Positions 9,801 through 17,259 of a stretch of 64,000 bases of DNA are shown here, piece by piece. The DNA is taken from the NCBI RefSeq assembly GCF_001654455.1, contig NZ_CP015772.1, forward strand, positions 744,001-808,000, read 5' to 3'. Both the position numbers and the translations under genes were made by a program. Under the pieces are notes generated by a model that was given only the letters and a program-made list of their open reading frames with translations, was not told the origin of the DNA and searched no databases. The DNA is from Niabella ginsenosidivorans. GTDB lineage: Bacteria; Bacteroidota; Bacteroidia; Chitinophagales; Chitinophagaceae. Within the stretch, counting starts at the first letter, position 1, and each line of letters opens with the position of its first letter.

Positions 9801-10290
9801 TACTTTTAACCTGGATGCCCGTAATGGTTTGCAGTTGCTGAACTCAGACAATGCCCAGTTTGATAACCGGAATTACCTGATTCATAAAAGCAGCGCCGCT
9901 CCATCCGTAAGCTATATCAGCGGAACCACTTTCCGCGTTACGGGGGGGTATAAATACGAGGTCAAAAAGAACAAAGACATTTACGGTGGTGAAAGAGCCG
10001 TGTCCAATGAGCTTAACGCAGAGACCAAGTATAATATTTTACAGAGCGCTTCCATAACAGCACGTTTTACCTTCAATAACCTTGGGTATAGCGGGGCCAA
10101 TGACAATACCACCACCATTAGCTATACAATGCTGGATGGATTGCTTCCCGGTAAAAATTACCTGTGGAACATTATGCTTACGAAACGCTTGCTCAGTAAC
10201 CTTGAGCTGAACTTCCAGTATGACGGGCGCAAGCCCGGTAATTCCAAAACGGTGCATACCGGTAAGGCATCGCTGACAGCGCTATTTTAA
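6802..10290 (+). CDS. Large predicted outer-membrane beta-barrel protein, function unknown
   Basis: A 1162-residue exported protein I do not recognise by name. The N-terminus is a signal peptide (cleavage near AKGQ). Residues 130-260 form a glycine/asparagine-rich region (FGRQVGFGNNQSLVLNSN, DIDLRENRSYFLNFYKRL). From about residue 330 onward, alternating polar/hydrophobic strands with frequent aromatic ends suggest a multi-strand barrel. The C-terminus ends in an aromatic residue (..KASLTALF), a usual outer-membrane assembly signal. The only start giving a signal peptide is TTG at 6802. A weak -7-like GATTTTTG sits at 6774-6781. Confidence 0.7.
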   Translation: MRLLKGILFFICILYWGNQAKGQEPLPVRLLSNLRTKIISTQFPQILLDTLSIIPSSFGIEGIDSAAYRLDYVNARLYWKKKPPAQEVRVTYRVFPMKLNAPVQRMDFDSLVMNSAAPLPAPVGPDRTTRPLINFGNINAQGSFGRQVGFGNNQSLVLNSNLNVQLNGMLADSIELQAAITDNNIPIQPEGNTQQLNQFDEVYIRFKKKDWQLNLGDIDLRENRSYFLNFYKRLQGLSFQTITGLSKSVQSNTLVSGSIAKGKFNRNVFQGLEGNQGPYRLQGANNELFFIVLANTERVFIDGELLQRGEDQDYVIDYNTAEITFTPKRMITKDSRIQVEFEYADRNYLNTNIYAMQEVSFKDRVKIRVGFYNNSDARNAPINQVLDNKQKQFLSQIGDSIQNALYPSAVLDTFAAGKILYEKVYVQNGNALDSFYRYSTNPDSAKYNVAFTEVGFGNGDYITDNSNANGKVFQYVPPADGKKQGNYAAVALLVTPKKQQILTLGVDYAINKSTLLKTEVAASDYDVNTYSRSGSGQKGFAAKVNLSNTTQLRQKNKLQLISSLDYEMVQARFQPVERLRSVEFTRDWGLPLVTNPADENIIKASAGLADDKGNKLVYNFTNYNRSDHYNGFQNSLTQFAQWRNWIFNNDFTITNYTGVLNKGYFLRPTIDISKKMPALDNWSIGARYTLEQNADRDVQTDTLNATAYSFDTYTFFLKSDESRQNRYGINFYTRNDRYPVNSGFGKGDKSYNLNFNAALLANKNRQLYFNTTLRKLKVLNTNISHEQEENSILSRIEYNMNELKGFVTGNVLYEVGSGQEQKRAYAYMEVPAGTGQYAWIDLNHDSIQQLNEFELAAFPDQAKFIRINTPTNEYIKANYNTLNYSLGLNPKLLWNDKALSHLQQLIARFNLTSSLQVSRKAQATGLVELNPFRYNLNDTSLISMSSVLVNTLSFNRQSTVWGIDISNLQNIGKSLLTYGYETRKTTEWSVKYRQFFGSSFTFNLDARNGLQLLNSDNAQFDNRNYLIHKSSAAPSVSYISGTTFRVTGGYKYEVKKNKDIYGGERAVSNELNAETKYNILQSASITARFTFNNLGYSGANDNTTTISYTMLDGLLPGKNYLWNIMLTKRLLSNLELNFQYDGRKPGNSKTVHTGKASLTALF

Positions 10291-10395
10291 CCTGGCTATT
10301 GTGGTTCAAACGGTGGCATTCGCCTGACCTGCAGTCAGGAATTTACAGGTGTTCCTGAGAGCGCGGTTATTGCACCTTTTTATGCTGTGGAAGTA

Positions 10396-10403
10396 TAATT
10401 TTG
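10396..10403 (+). promoter_or_regulatory. Candidate -7 promoter element for the MpaB-type gene
   Basis: TAATTTTG matches TAnnTTTG exactly, 36 bp before the ATG at 10440. No well-spaced TTG was found upstream. Confidence 0.4.
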
Positions 10404-10439
10404 TAAGCATTTAAACAATCTGTGCAAATACCTGTTTCA

Positions 10440-11627
10440 ATGAATGTGAACCATCCGCGCCGGTACCAGATCAATACAACCTCCTTTGAGCATTACTGGA
10501 AAAAAGGGGCGGGAGTGCTGCTTTTAAAAAAGCTGGGATTTACGCCGGATATCCGCAATGCAGATCCGTTCAAACCCTATTTATTTGAGTTTGACCGGGA
10601 GGGAGATAAGGTGATAGAACAACTGTATGAGCCCATCGGTTTTCAACGTGCCCATGAAGTCTTAAAGGCCTATATGAACCATCAGCCGATATGCCGGGAG
10701 CACCAGGATATCCTGGATGCTTTTTTCAAAACGGTTGAGCTGGACCCTCCTTGGCTGGATCATCAGAAAATAGATAAAGGCATTGAATTGAGCCAGCGAT
10801 CAGGTGTTCCCGGCCTGCTGGTATTAAGAGATTATTGCCTGATGGGAGGATATGAATCAGCGGCGATTAATAAACCCCTTATTTATACCGGTATCTTAAA
10901 GAAGGGGGCTGCAAAGCGGCTTACAGATACAACTGTTTTTTGGGTCAATATTACCCGCACCGGCGCCTTCCGGAAAGAAGGTCAGGGATTATGGCATGTC
11001 ATCAGTACCCGGCTCATCCATTCCTTTTCAAGAACAGGTATTTTAAAAAAAACGGATTGGAAGATTGAACAATGGGGCATTCCGCTGAATACCTGGGATA
11101 TGCTGGCTACGCAATTAGGTTTTTCATTGGTATTCCTTACCGGGTTAAGGCGCATGGGTTTCAACCCTTCAGAAGAGGAAGTAGCAGGGCTTTTTCACTT
11201 ATGGAAGTATATAGGCTATCTGCTGGGGATCCCATTGGAGCTGTTGCCTGAAAATGAACACCAGGCAATTGAGGCGCTTTATTACTGGACAATGACACAA
11301 GCGCCCGGTGATGCCGACTCTGTTGCGCTGGCAGACGCCTTAATGAGAGAAACAATGGAATCCGGCTTCCCCAGGTCATGGTTCGCCCGCAAATTAATGC
11401 AGCAGATGCACCTGTTCTATAATCATTATTTTTTAGGCCGCTACTCCTGCCGGCTGCTGCGGATCCCAAAGCCTTTTGTCAGAGGAATTTTCCGTATTTT
11501 CTTATGGCGTATTAAAAGACTGGAAAGAAAAATGAGTAACCGGAAACTCCGTGCAAAAGCGATCCTTGACGGAGGGGCGCGGCAGCTCAGTGCCCTGAAT
11601 ATTTATTTAAAATACAAATATCATTAA
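10440..11627 (+). CDS. MpaB/rubber-oxygenase family protein (DUF2236)
   Basis: A member of the MpaB/latex-clearing-protein oxygenase family, which uses a b-type haem or related iron centre. Family-typical segments are SGVPGLLVLRDYCLMGGY, VFWVNITRTGAFRKEG and the histidine-containing GLWHVISTRLIHSFSR, followed by the helical GFNPSEEEVAGLFHLWKY region. A GTG at 10422 would add six residues; ATG 10440 is preferred. It is a single gene convergent with the PaiB-like gene (ends 4 bases apart, overlapping). The substrate is unknown. Confidence 0.8.
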   Translation: MNVNHPRRYQINTTSFEHYWKKGAGVLLLKKLGFTPDIRNADPFKPYLFEFDREGDKVIEQLYEPIGFQRAHEVLKAYMNHQPICREHQDILDAFFKTVELDPPWLDHQKIDKGIELSQRSGVPGLLVLRDYCLMGGYESAAINKPLIYTGILKKGAAKRLTDTTVFWVNITRTGAFRKEGQGLWHVISTRLIHSFSRTGILKKTDWKIEQWGIPLNTWDMLATQLGFSLVFLTGLRRMGFNPSEEEVAGLFHLWKYIGYLLGIPLELLPENEHQAIEALYYWTMTQAPGDADSVALADALMRETMESGFPRSWFARKLMQQMHLFYNHYFLGRYSCRLLRIPKPFVRGIFRIFLWRIKRLERKMSNRKLRAKAILDGGARQLSALNIYLKYKYH

Positions 11628-12244
11628 TCCTTCAGCTCCTGTTGCATATAGGCCGCAACCAACTGCTCCATTGTGTTACGGCTGCCGGCAAGTGTGTGGA
11701 TGATCTGCTCCTGCTCCTTCCTTGTTTTATTCTGACTGAGTTTTTTCTTGGCCTGGATGTCTGTTACGTCAACTTTAAAAGCAACGATCCCGTTCATCAT
11801 CTTTGTTTTGAAATTTTCCGGCAATGCCGCATGTTTCGCTTTTTGGGCAGGTTCATAAGTTTCAATAGTCTGATTCAGCAGATCGGTTACCTGCTGTTGC
11901 CCGGTAATCAGTTCACCCCGGCCATAGAGATGTACAGCTATATAATTCCATGTAGGAACGTTTAGTTCCTTCTCATAGTTGGATGGGGAAATATAGGCAT
12001 GCGGCTCGCTGAAGATTACGAGGATGTTTTCGTTCTGTCCGATCGTTTTCCATTGGGGATTGGCTTTTGCAAAATGAGACAGGAGCGTGAGGCCATTATC
12101 CTTTTCTTCTGCTAAAAAGGGCAGATGAGTGGCTGCAGGCCTGCCTGCTGCATTCATAGTAACAACCATTCCAAATGAGAACCGTTTGATAAAAGAAAGG
12201 ATCTCTTCCTTATCGGTCATTTTATTAAAAGCGGGTATATACAT
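11624..12244 (-). CDS. PaiB-like FMN-binding split-barrel protein
   Basis: A PaiB family protein (FMN-binding 'negative transcriptional regulator'), about 206 residues. It has the split-barrel core (FGMVVTMNAAGRPAATHLPF), then PQWKTIGQNENILVIFSEPHAY and NVPTWNYIAVHLYGRG, and the C-terminal GIVAFKVDVTDIQAKKKLSQN typical of the family. The frame is open 45 codons further upstream, but MYIPAFNKMTDKEE at 12244 matches family starts. Its last codons overlap the tail of the MpaB-type gene on the other strand. Confidence 0.87.
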   Translation of the reverse strand: MYIPAFNKMTDKEEILSFIKRFSFGMVVTMNAAGRPAATHLPFLAEEKDNGLTLLSHFAKANPQWKTIGQNENILVIFSEPHAYISPSNYEKELNVPTWNYIAVHLYGRGELITGQQQVTDLLNQTIETYEPAQKAKHAALPENFKTKMMNGIVAFKVDVTDIQAKKKLSQNKTRKEQEQIIHTLAGSRNTMEQLVAAYMQQELKD

Positions 12245-12477
12245 TCTGTTCTCTTTACGGGTATCCGTTGATAACCATCCAAAAATACGATCATTCAATG
12301 CATTCCCGCCTGAAAAGTTTTCCGTAGAGAGGCAGGTATTTTCACGCAGACTTTGCGGACCAGCGCAGAGAAAGGGCATAAATCATCAGCGAATTCTGTG
12401 CATTTCGCGGGAGATCTCCCGTGTAGCGGATTATCCTTAATTTAGATGACCATACAATCAGTTATTTAAATATCCTA

Positions 12478-13182
12478 ATGATGAAGCAGCAACCACAGTT
12501 AGAAGAGCATTATATAAACAGGAGCGGCTGGCTAAGGGCAGCGGTTTTAGGTGCCAACGATGGCATCCTGTCTACATCCAGTTTGGTAATAGGGATTGCC
12601 GCAGCTACCGATCTGAGAAGCCCGATCGTTCTGGCAGCCCTTGCAGGAATTGTTGCCGGTGCTTTTTCAATGGCAGCAGGGGAATATGTTTCCGTAAGTT
12701 CCCAATCCGATATAGAATCAGCAGACCTTAAAAGAGAAAAGAAGGAATTGGAAACCATGCCCGACATTGAGCTGGGTGAGCTTGCCAGAATTTATGAAGG
12801 CCGCGGGCTTCAGCCAGCGCTGGCACTGGAGGTAGCAAAAGCATTAACAGCGCATGATGCCCTGGAGGCCCACGCAAAAGATGAGCTGGGGATCAACGAA
12901 ATAACCCAGGCAAAACCGCTTCAGGCAGCATTGGCATCCGGGGCTTCTTTTATTTCCGGGGGGCTGCTGCCCTTATTGGTGGCTTTTTTTGCTCCTGTAA
13001 AAAGTATGGTATTGTTTGAATATGGCTGCGCCATTCTGTTTCTGGCGGTGGCCGGCATGGTGGCTGCCCGCGCCGGCGGATCAAATGTTGTAAAAAGCGT
13101 GGTCAGGGTTTGCTTCTGGGGAACGCTTGCCATGGCCGCAACAGCGCTGGTAGGCTATTTATTTGGCGTACATGCCATCTGA
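12478..13182 (+). CDS. VIT1/CCC1 family Fe2+/Mn2+ transporter
   Basis: A membrane protein of the vacuolar iron transporter family, 234 residues with five predicted spans. Family hallmarks are LGANDGILSTSSLVIGIAAA and FSMAAGEYVSVSSQSDIES, followed by the cytosolic metal-binding helix region (ELARIYEGRGLQPALA, HDALEAHAKDELGI) and GASFISGGLLPLL. It would export or sequester Fe(II)/Mn(II). The 3' end overlaps the convergent NAD(P)-binding gene by 24 bp. Confidence 0.9.
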   Translation: MMKQQPQLEEHYINRSGWLRAAVLGANDGILSTSSLVIGIAAATDLRSPIVLAALAGIVAGAFSMAAGEYVSVSSQSDIESADLKREKKELETMPDIELGELARIYEGRGLQPALALEVAKALTAHDALEAHAKDELGINEITQAKPLQAALASGASFISGGLLPLLVAFFAPVKSMVLFEYGCAILFLAVAGMVAARAGGSNVVKSVVRVCFWGTLAMAATALVGYLFGVHAI

Positions 13183-13833
13183 TGTTTCCTGGGTAGCAGC
13201 CGGCGATTCCTGTAGTGAGATTATCTTTTGAGAATTATGAGTACCGGGCTGAAGCTGGAATAAAATAAACCGTGCTGTTTTCCGGGCTGCAGTCATTTGC
13301 CCGGTTTTTCTTTCAGGGGGCACAGCCGGGAATTTACCGGCCGTTGCAGATTGCCGGGATATTACCGGCGAACGTACAATGGTCCAGTTTAGTGAGCTAT
13401 GCCCGATGATGTGTTCCAGCTCATGATGCATTTTATTGGTTTTTCTTCTGGCGCCGGATAATTTGTGAATGAGTTGTTTGACCGTGGAGAACGGGTGCTC
13501 TTTATCCGGTATAAAAGAAGTATGGCAGAGCAAACGGTTTACGCCGGCAACCGTCATCGCGTTGATGATATGCCGGGTGCCCTGTACCCTGACTTTATGC
13601 AGGCGATGACTGCCCTCGATTACATTAATGACAATATCTTTGCTTTTTATGGCTTTCAGGACTGCATCCGCATTCATGATATCATCCTGAAAAAAGCTGA
13701 GATGATTCTGCCTGAGGTGATTGATTTTTTCAACGCTTCTTGTAAAAGCGGTTACATAATGCCCTTCCTGCAATGCAAGCTGGGTTATTTCCTGTCCAAT
13801 GCAACCGGAAGCTCCAAAGATCAGAATGTTCAT
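13159..13833 (-). CDS. NAD(P)-binding Rossmann protein (NmrA/SDR-like)
   Basis: An atypical short-chain dehydrogenase/NmrA-like protein of about 224 residues. The dinucleotide-binding motif is ILIFGASGCIGQEI at the N-terminus; the TRS of AFTRSVEKI would favour NADP. A later region (NRLLCHTSFIPDKE) replaces the classical YxxxK pair, so a quinone-reductase-like or purely regulatory role is possible. Start ATG 13833 is chosen because the nucleotide-binding motif begins there. It lies 72 bp after the AraC-type gene on the same strand, so the two are probably linked. Confidence 0.8.
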   Translation of the reverse strand: MNILIFGASGCIGQEITQLALQEGHYVTAFTRSVEKINHLRQNHLSFFQDDIMNADAVLKAIKSKDIVINVIEGSHRLHKVRVQGTRHIINAMTVAGVNRLLCHTSFIPDKEHPFSTVKQLIHKLSGARRKTNKMHHELEHIIGHSSLNWTIVRSPVISRQSATAGKFPAVPPERKTGQMTAARKTARFILFQLQPGTHNSQKIISLQESPAATQETSDGMYAK

Positions 13834-13853
13834 TTTTGAGGGTGTTTGAATTA

Positions 13854-13861
13854 CAAACTTA
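13854..13861 (-). promoter_or_regulatory. Candidate -7 element for the NAD(P)-binding gene
   Basis: On the minus strand it reads TAAGTTTG, an exact TAnnTTTG match, about 20 bp before the ATG at 13833. It supports the internal start and suggests a promoter separate from the AraC gene. Confidence 0.5.
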
Positions 13862-13905
13862 GTGACGAGGTTGATGAATCCCTTGAACAAAACCGACAAA
13901 AAAAG

Positions 13906-14682
13906 CTATAGTGATCGTCTTTTTAAAAGAAACCCTGTGGGCGATTGCCCGGTGAACCGCTTGATGGTTCTTGAAAAATGGGCCGGATCTGCAAAGCCTT
14001 TTTCATACGCAATGTCAGCAATCCTCTTCTGATCTTCGGTTGTAAGTGTTTGAAAAGCATAGTGAAAATGAATAATCCTTGCAAAACGTTTGGGAGGAAT
14101 GCCCATTTCAGCAAGAAAGTAGCGCTGTAAAGTACGCTCAGACAGGTTGAATGCTTCCCGCAGCTCTTTCATGGAAATAGTACCATGCTTTTTAATGATC
14201 AGCTGAGTGCATTTTTTTACAATTTCATGAATTTTGTGCCCATTGGTATTAGTGCATTCTTTAATGAATTGCTGCAATATCCGGATAATGGCTTTTGAGT
14301 TTTTTGCATCATTGAGTTTTGCAAGAACAGCGGGGAAATCCTGCTCAATAGACATGCAATAAGGCCCTATTTCTTTAGAGGTAATCGCAAACATGTTTTT
14401 TAATGCATAGGGCCTGAGCTTTGCAGCGATCCATATAAACCTCCCCGGTATCTTGATAAATGTGGGATGCATGTTTTGCCCGGAAATATAAAAGCAGGTC
14501 GGCTGTTGCACAGGAGGGGTCTGATAAATGCCGTTATCTCCTTTAAAAAAAATGATCCCCGGATGCCCGTCGGGGAAAACCGATATATGAGTGCTGGCCT
14601 GTTTATTCTTTGTTTCATAAACCAGAAAATGTTGTATATATTCAGTCAGTTGCTTATCTGGTAAAATCACCTGAGGGTTCAT
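13906..14682 (-). CDS. AraC family transcriptional regulator
   Basis: About 258 residues. The N-terminal half is a cupin-like sensing domain of the DUF6597 type (HISVFPDGHPGIIFF, TFIKIPGRFIWIAAKLRP). The C-terminal 100 residues carry the double helix-turn-helix (SMKELREAFNLSERTLQRYF, then RIADIAYEKGFADPAHFSRT). It is upstream of the NAD(P)-binding gene on the same strand, which is the obvious candidate target. The start is the ATG at 14682; a TTG at 14700 is also possible. Confidence 0.88.
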   Translation of the reverse strand: MNPQVILPDKQLTEYIQHFLVYETKNKQASTHISVFPDGHPGIIFFKGDNGIYQTPPVQQPTCFYISGQNMHPTFIKIPGRFIWIAAKLRPYALKNMFAITSKEIGPYCMSIEQDFPAVLAKLNDAKNSKAIIRILQQFIKECTNTNGHKIHEIVKKCTQLIIKKHGTISMKELREAFNLSERTLQRYFLAEMGIPPKRFARIIHFHYAFQTLTTEDQKRIADIAYEKGFADPAHFSRTIKRFTGQSPTGFLLKRRSL

Positions 14683-14797
14683 AAGCTGAAATCTTTTCAA
14701 TAAGTTAAAAATAAGCGTACGGGTCTCTGAGCCGGCGCTGTGCTATACAGGTCCCCTGGCCGGCAGTACACCGGTACAAATAAGCACTCCATACCGG

Positions 14798-14817
14798 TTG
14801 TAATGTATACAATACAA
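14798..14817. promoter_or_regulatory. Operator-like 20-bp palindrome upstream of the AraC gene
   Basis: TTGTAATGTA followed by TACAATACAA, two half-sites matching at 9 of 10 positions. It lies about 115 bp upstream of the AraC-type start. Regulator unknown. Confidence 0.3.
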
Positions 14818-14837
14818 CTGTACAGGCTGTAACCAGG

Positions 14838-14858
14838 ATGCACCTGCATCCGGTGCAT
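14838..14858. repeat. Short inverted repeat in the AraC upstream region
   Basis: ATGCACC, 7-base loop, GGTGCAT. The 446-bp stretch 14683-15128 otherwise has no gene I can support. Confidence 0.35.
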
Positions 14859-15095
14859 TAAAAGCAGTAAAGGGTTTCGTGGGTTTTATAGATGCTGAAG
14901 CTGGCATTGATTCTTTATAATATAGAACAGGTTGGCTGTTGAAATAAATCCGTTTCCCTGTTGATACAGACAGTATTGGCGAAAAGGAATAGGCCGACTG
15001 ACCGCTGTATAATCGGGAGGCTTAAAATTTTTAACAGGCAATTCAATGATTGTGTGTGTTTCAAATGCAACAATTTATTCTTTTTGAAATTAACG

Positions 15096-15120
15096 ATTAA
15101 CTTTTAAAATAAAAGTTAAT
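15096..15120 (-). terminator. AT-rich hairpin downstream of the aminotransferase gene
   Basis: Perfect 11-bp arms (ATTAACTTTTA and TAAAAGTTAAT) around an AAA loop, 9 bp past the stop of the minus-strand aminotransferase. There is no long U-tract, so a 3'-end processing hairpin is as likely as an intrinsic terminator. Confidence 0.4.
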
Positions 15121-15128
15121 AAATTATT

Positions 15129-16277
15129 CTATAAATCCGAAAGAATTTTTACAGCAGCATTTAAAACGGCATCATTTTTTGCAAAACTGAGCCTTATCTG
15201 AGGAATGTGAGGCTGAGTTTTGTAGAAGGCACTAAGGGGTATAGTAGCTACCTTATGGTTGATCGTCAGCCATTGGGCAAATTTCACATCCGGCAGCGGA
15301 CTGAGTGTGCTGTAATCAAATAGCTGGAAATAGCTTCCCTGTGTGGTAAAACGGGATCGGAATTTTGAGCCGGCCAGCCCGTTCAGGAGCAGATCCCGTT
15401 TTTCCTGAAGAAACAGGGATGCTTCGTTGTCAGCCTTCGGTAAATTGATATAGGCTGCCAGTGCATATTGGGCAGGAGTGTTTACACTAAAGCTAAGGTA
15501 TTGGTGAACAGACCGGAAAGCGGCGGTAATGGCAGCACCGGCAATGCAGAAACCGATTTTCCACCCGGTAATATGGTGCATCTTTCCAAATGAATAAACA
15601 GAGATGATCTTTTCCTGCAAATCTTCCTGCAAATAGCCGGGAATATGCCGGTGCCCGTCAAAGAGAATGGTGTTGTACACTTCGTCCGCAACAACATAAA
15701 TGTCTTTCTGACCAATGATGCCGGCAAGCTGATCCCAGTCTTCCTGCTGCCATACCCTTCCGGTTGGGTTATGCGGTGTGTTAATAAGAATGGCTTTTGT
15801 TTTTGAAGTGATGGCGTCTTGTATTCGTTGCCAATCCACTTCAAAATTCTTTTTTTCATCCAGTCGCACACAAACAGGAATGCCCCCGTTTATTTCAATG
15901 GCCGGCACATAGCAGTCAAAAGCCGGCTCCAGATAAATGACTTCATCTCCTTTTTCCAGGAGGGCGGCAAAAGCGGTAAAGATACCATAAGTAGCGCCGG
16001 GGATAATAGTAATATTGTGCTCCGTGCAGTAATCCGACTGGTAAATACGGTTAAAGTAAGTGGCAATACTTTGCCGTAATTCCATAAGACCGGGCATGGG
16101 GGCATATTGATTGTATCCTTTTGCAACGGCTTCCTGTAGTAATGTGCCCAGCTCCGGTGCAACAGGATAATCCGGCAGCCCCTGGGATAGGTTATAGGCC
16201 TGCGTTTCCTTTGCCAGGGAAGACATGGTTGTAAAAATATTCAAGGGTGCGGCGGAATGTTTTGCTTTAAGTGTCAT
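15129..16277 (-). CDS. PLP-dependent methionine/kynurenine-type aminotransferase
   Basis: A class I/II aminotransferase of 382 residues, closest in pattern to the YbdL methionine aminotransferase/kynurenine aminotransferase branch. The PLP lysine sits in SVYSFGKMHHITGWKIGF. The conserved NTPHNPTGRVW, VVADEVYNTILFDG and the N-terminal LSQGLPDYPVAPEL are all present. It follows the HD hydrolase by 12 bp on the same strand and is likely co-transcribed. It would act in methionine salvage or aromatic amino-acid transamination (family knowledge). Confidence 0.9.
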   Translation of the reverse strand: MTLKAKHSAAPLNIFTTMSSLAKETQAYNLSQGLPDYPVAPELGTLLQEAVAKGYNQYAPMPGLMELRQSIATYFNRIYQSDYCTEHNITIIPGATYGIFTAFAALLEKGDEVIYLEPAFDCYVPAIEINGGIPVCVRLDEKKNFEVDWQRIQDAITSKTKAILINTPHNPTGRVWQQEDWDQLAGIIGQKDIYVVADEVYNTILFDGHRHIPGYLQEDLQEKIISVYSFGKMHHITGWKIGFCIAGAAITAAFRSVHQYLSFSVNTPAQYALAAYINLPKADNEASLFLQEKRDLLLNGLAGSKFRSRFTTQGSYFQLFDYSTLSPLPDVKFAQWLTINHKVATIPLSAFYKTQPHIPQIRLSFAKNDAVLNAAVKILSDL

Positions 16278-16289
16278 GCATGATTTTTT

Positions 16290-16946
16290 TCAACGTTCAC
16301 CATTCCATTCTGCCAGGAACTGTTCTGTAAATCCTTCCATATAACGATGGCGGTCTTCAGCCAGCTGCCTTCCGGTTGCTGTGTTCATTTTATCCTTTAG
16401 GAGGAACAGCTTTTCATAAAAATGATTCAGCGTAGGGGCTTCATTTTTTTTGTAAGCTGCTGCTGTTTGGTAGGCAACCGGTTTTATTACCGGGTCATAG
16501 AGCTTCCGGTTCTTAAACCCTCCGTAATTAAAGGCCCTGGCAATGCCAATGGCGCCCATGGCGTCTAACCGGTCAGCATCCTGCACAATATCCAGCTCGG
16601 GTGTTTTGTAAGATGAGCCGTTATAGCTTCCTTTAAAGGAAATGTGTCTGATAATATTTTCAACTGCGCTAATCGTCGCCTCATCTACCTGTTCTTTTTC
16701 CAGGAACGCTCTTGCCCGTTTCGGGCCCACTGTTTCATCACCATTATGGAATTTTGCATCGGCAATATCATGGAGCAATGCGCCCAGTTCTACTATCAAC
16801 CGGTTGGCCTTTTCATGGGCTGCTATATGTCTGGCCGTTTTCCAAACGCGCTCAACATGAAACCAGTCATGCCCGCCCTCGGCATCCTGTAACTGCTGTT
16901 GTACAAAAGTGGCTGTATGATTAATGATTTGTTGCTCCCGTTCCAT
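16290..16946 (-). CDS. HD-domain phosphohydrolase
   Basis: A YedJ-like HD hydrolase of about 218 residues. Metal ligands are visible as GHDWFHVERVWKTARHIA (first His) and LGALLHDIADAKFHNGDE (HD pair), with the downstream aspartate in DIVQDADRLDAMGAIGIARA. Start MEREQQIINHTATF (16946) is preferred over the upstream ATG at 16976. It is the first gene of a two-gene unit with the aminotransferase. The substrate (a nucleotide or other phosphate ester) is not predictable. Confidence 0.87.
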   Translation of the reverse strand: MEREQQIINHTATFVQQQLQDAEGGHDWFHVERVWKTARHIAAHEKANRLIVELGALLHDIADAKFHNGDETVGPKRARAFLEKEQVDEATISAVENIIRHISFKGSYNGSSYKTPELDIVQDADRLDAMGAIGIARAFNYGGFKNRKLYDPVIKPVAYQTAAAYKKNEAPTLNHFYEKLFLLKDKMNTATGRQLAEDRHRYMEGFTEQFLAEWNGER

Positions 16947-17259
16947 TGTGTTCAATTCCTCAACGAATATATTCATTTCAGGGCAAAGCCGCCGGGGGTG
17001 AACGCATCAATTTATTTTCACTGTGACTGGCCACTAATAATGTTCATTATATAAAGAACACGGATAAATGCCATTTGGCGCTTTTTCGTGTTCATTTTGA
17101 AAATAAAGAATAGTCTTTTATTCATTCATGCCTGCCTGCACCGGAGTTTCGGTCCGATCAGGCGGGTATCCGTGGCAAAATATCTTACAGATTTATGTGC
17201 TCACACTGCAACCAGCCGGTGATATTGAAAACAAACCTTATTTTTATAAGGGATAAAAT
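16947..17259. other. Intergenic region with an inverted repeat
   Basis: No gene is supported in this divergent spacer. It holds GAACACG (17056-17062) and CGTGTTC (17087-17093), inverted copies 24 bp apart, and a TATTTTTA -7-like string just before the M20 gene at 17260. Confidence 0.4.

Noticed and set aside
12129-12440. 103-codon plus-strand frame antisense to the PaiB-like gene
   Set aside because: A shadow of the PaiB-like coding region and its upstream sequence.
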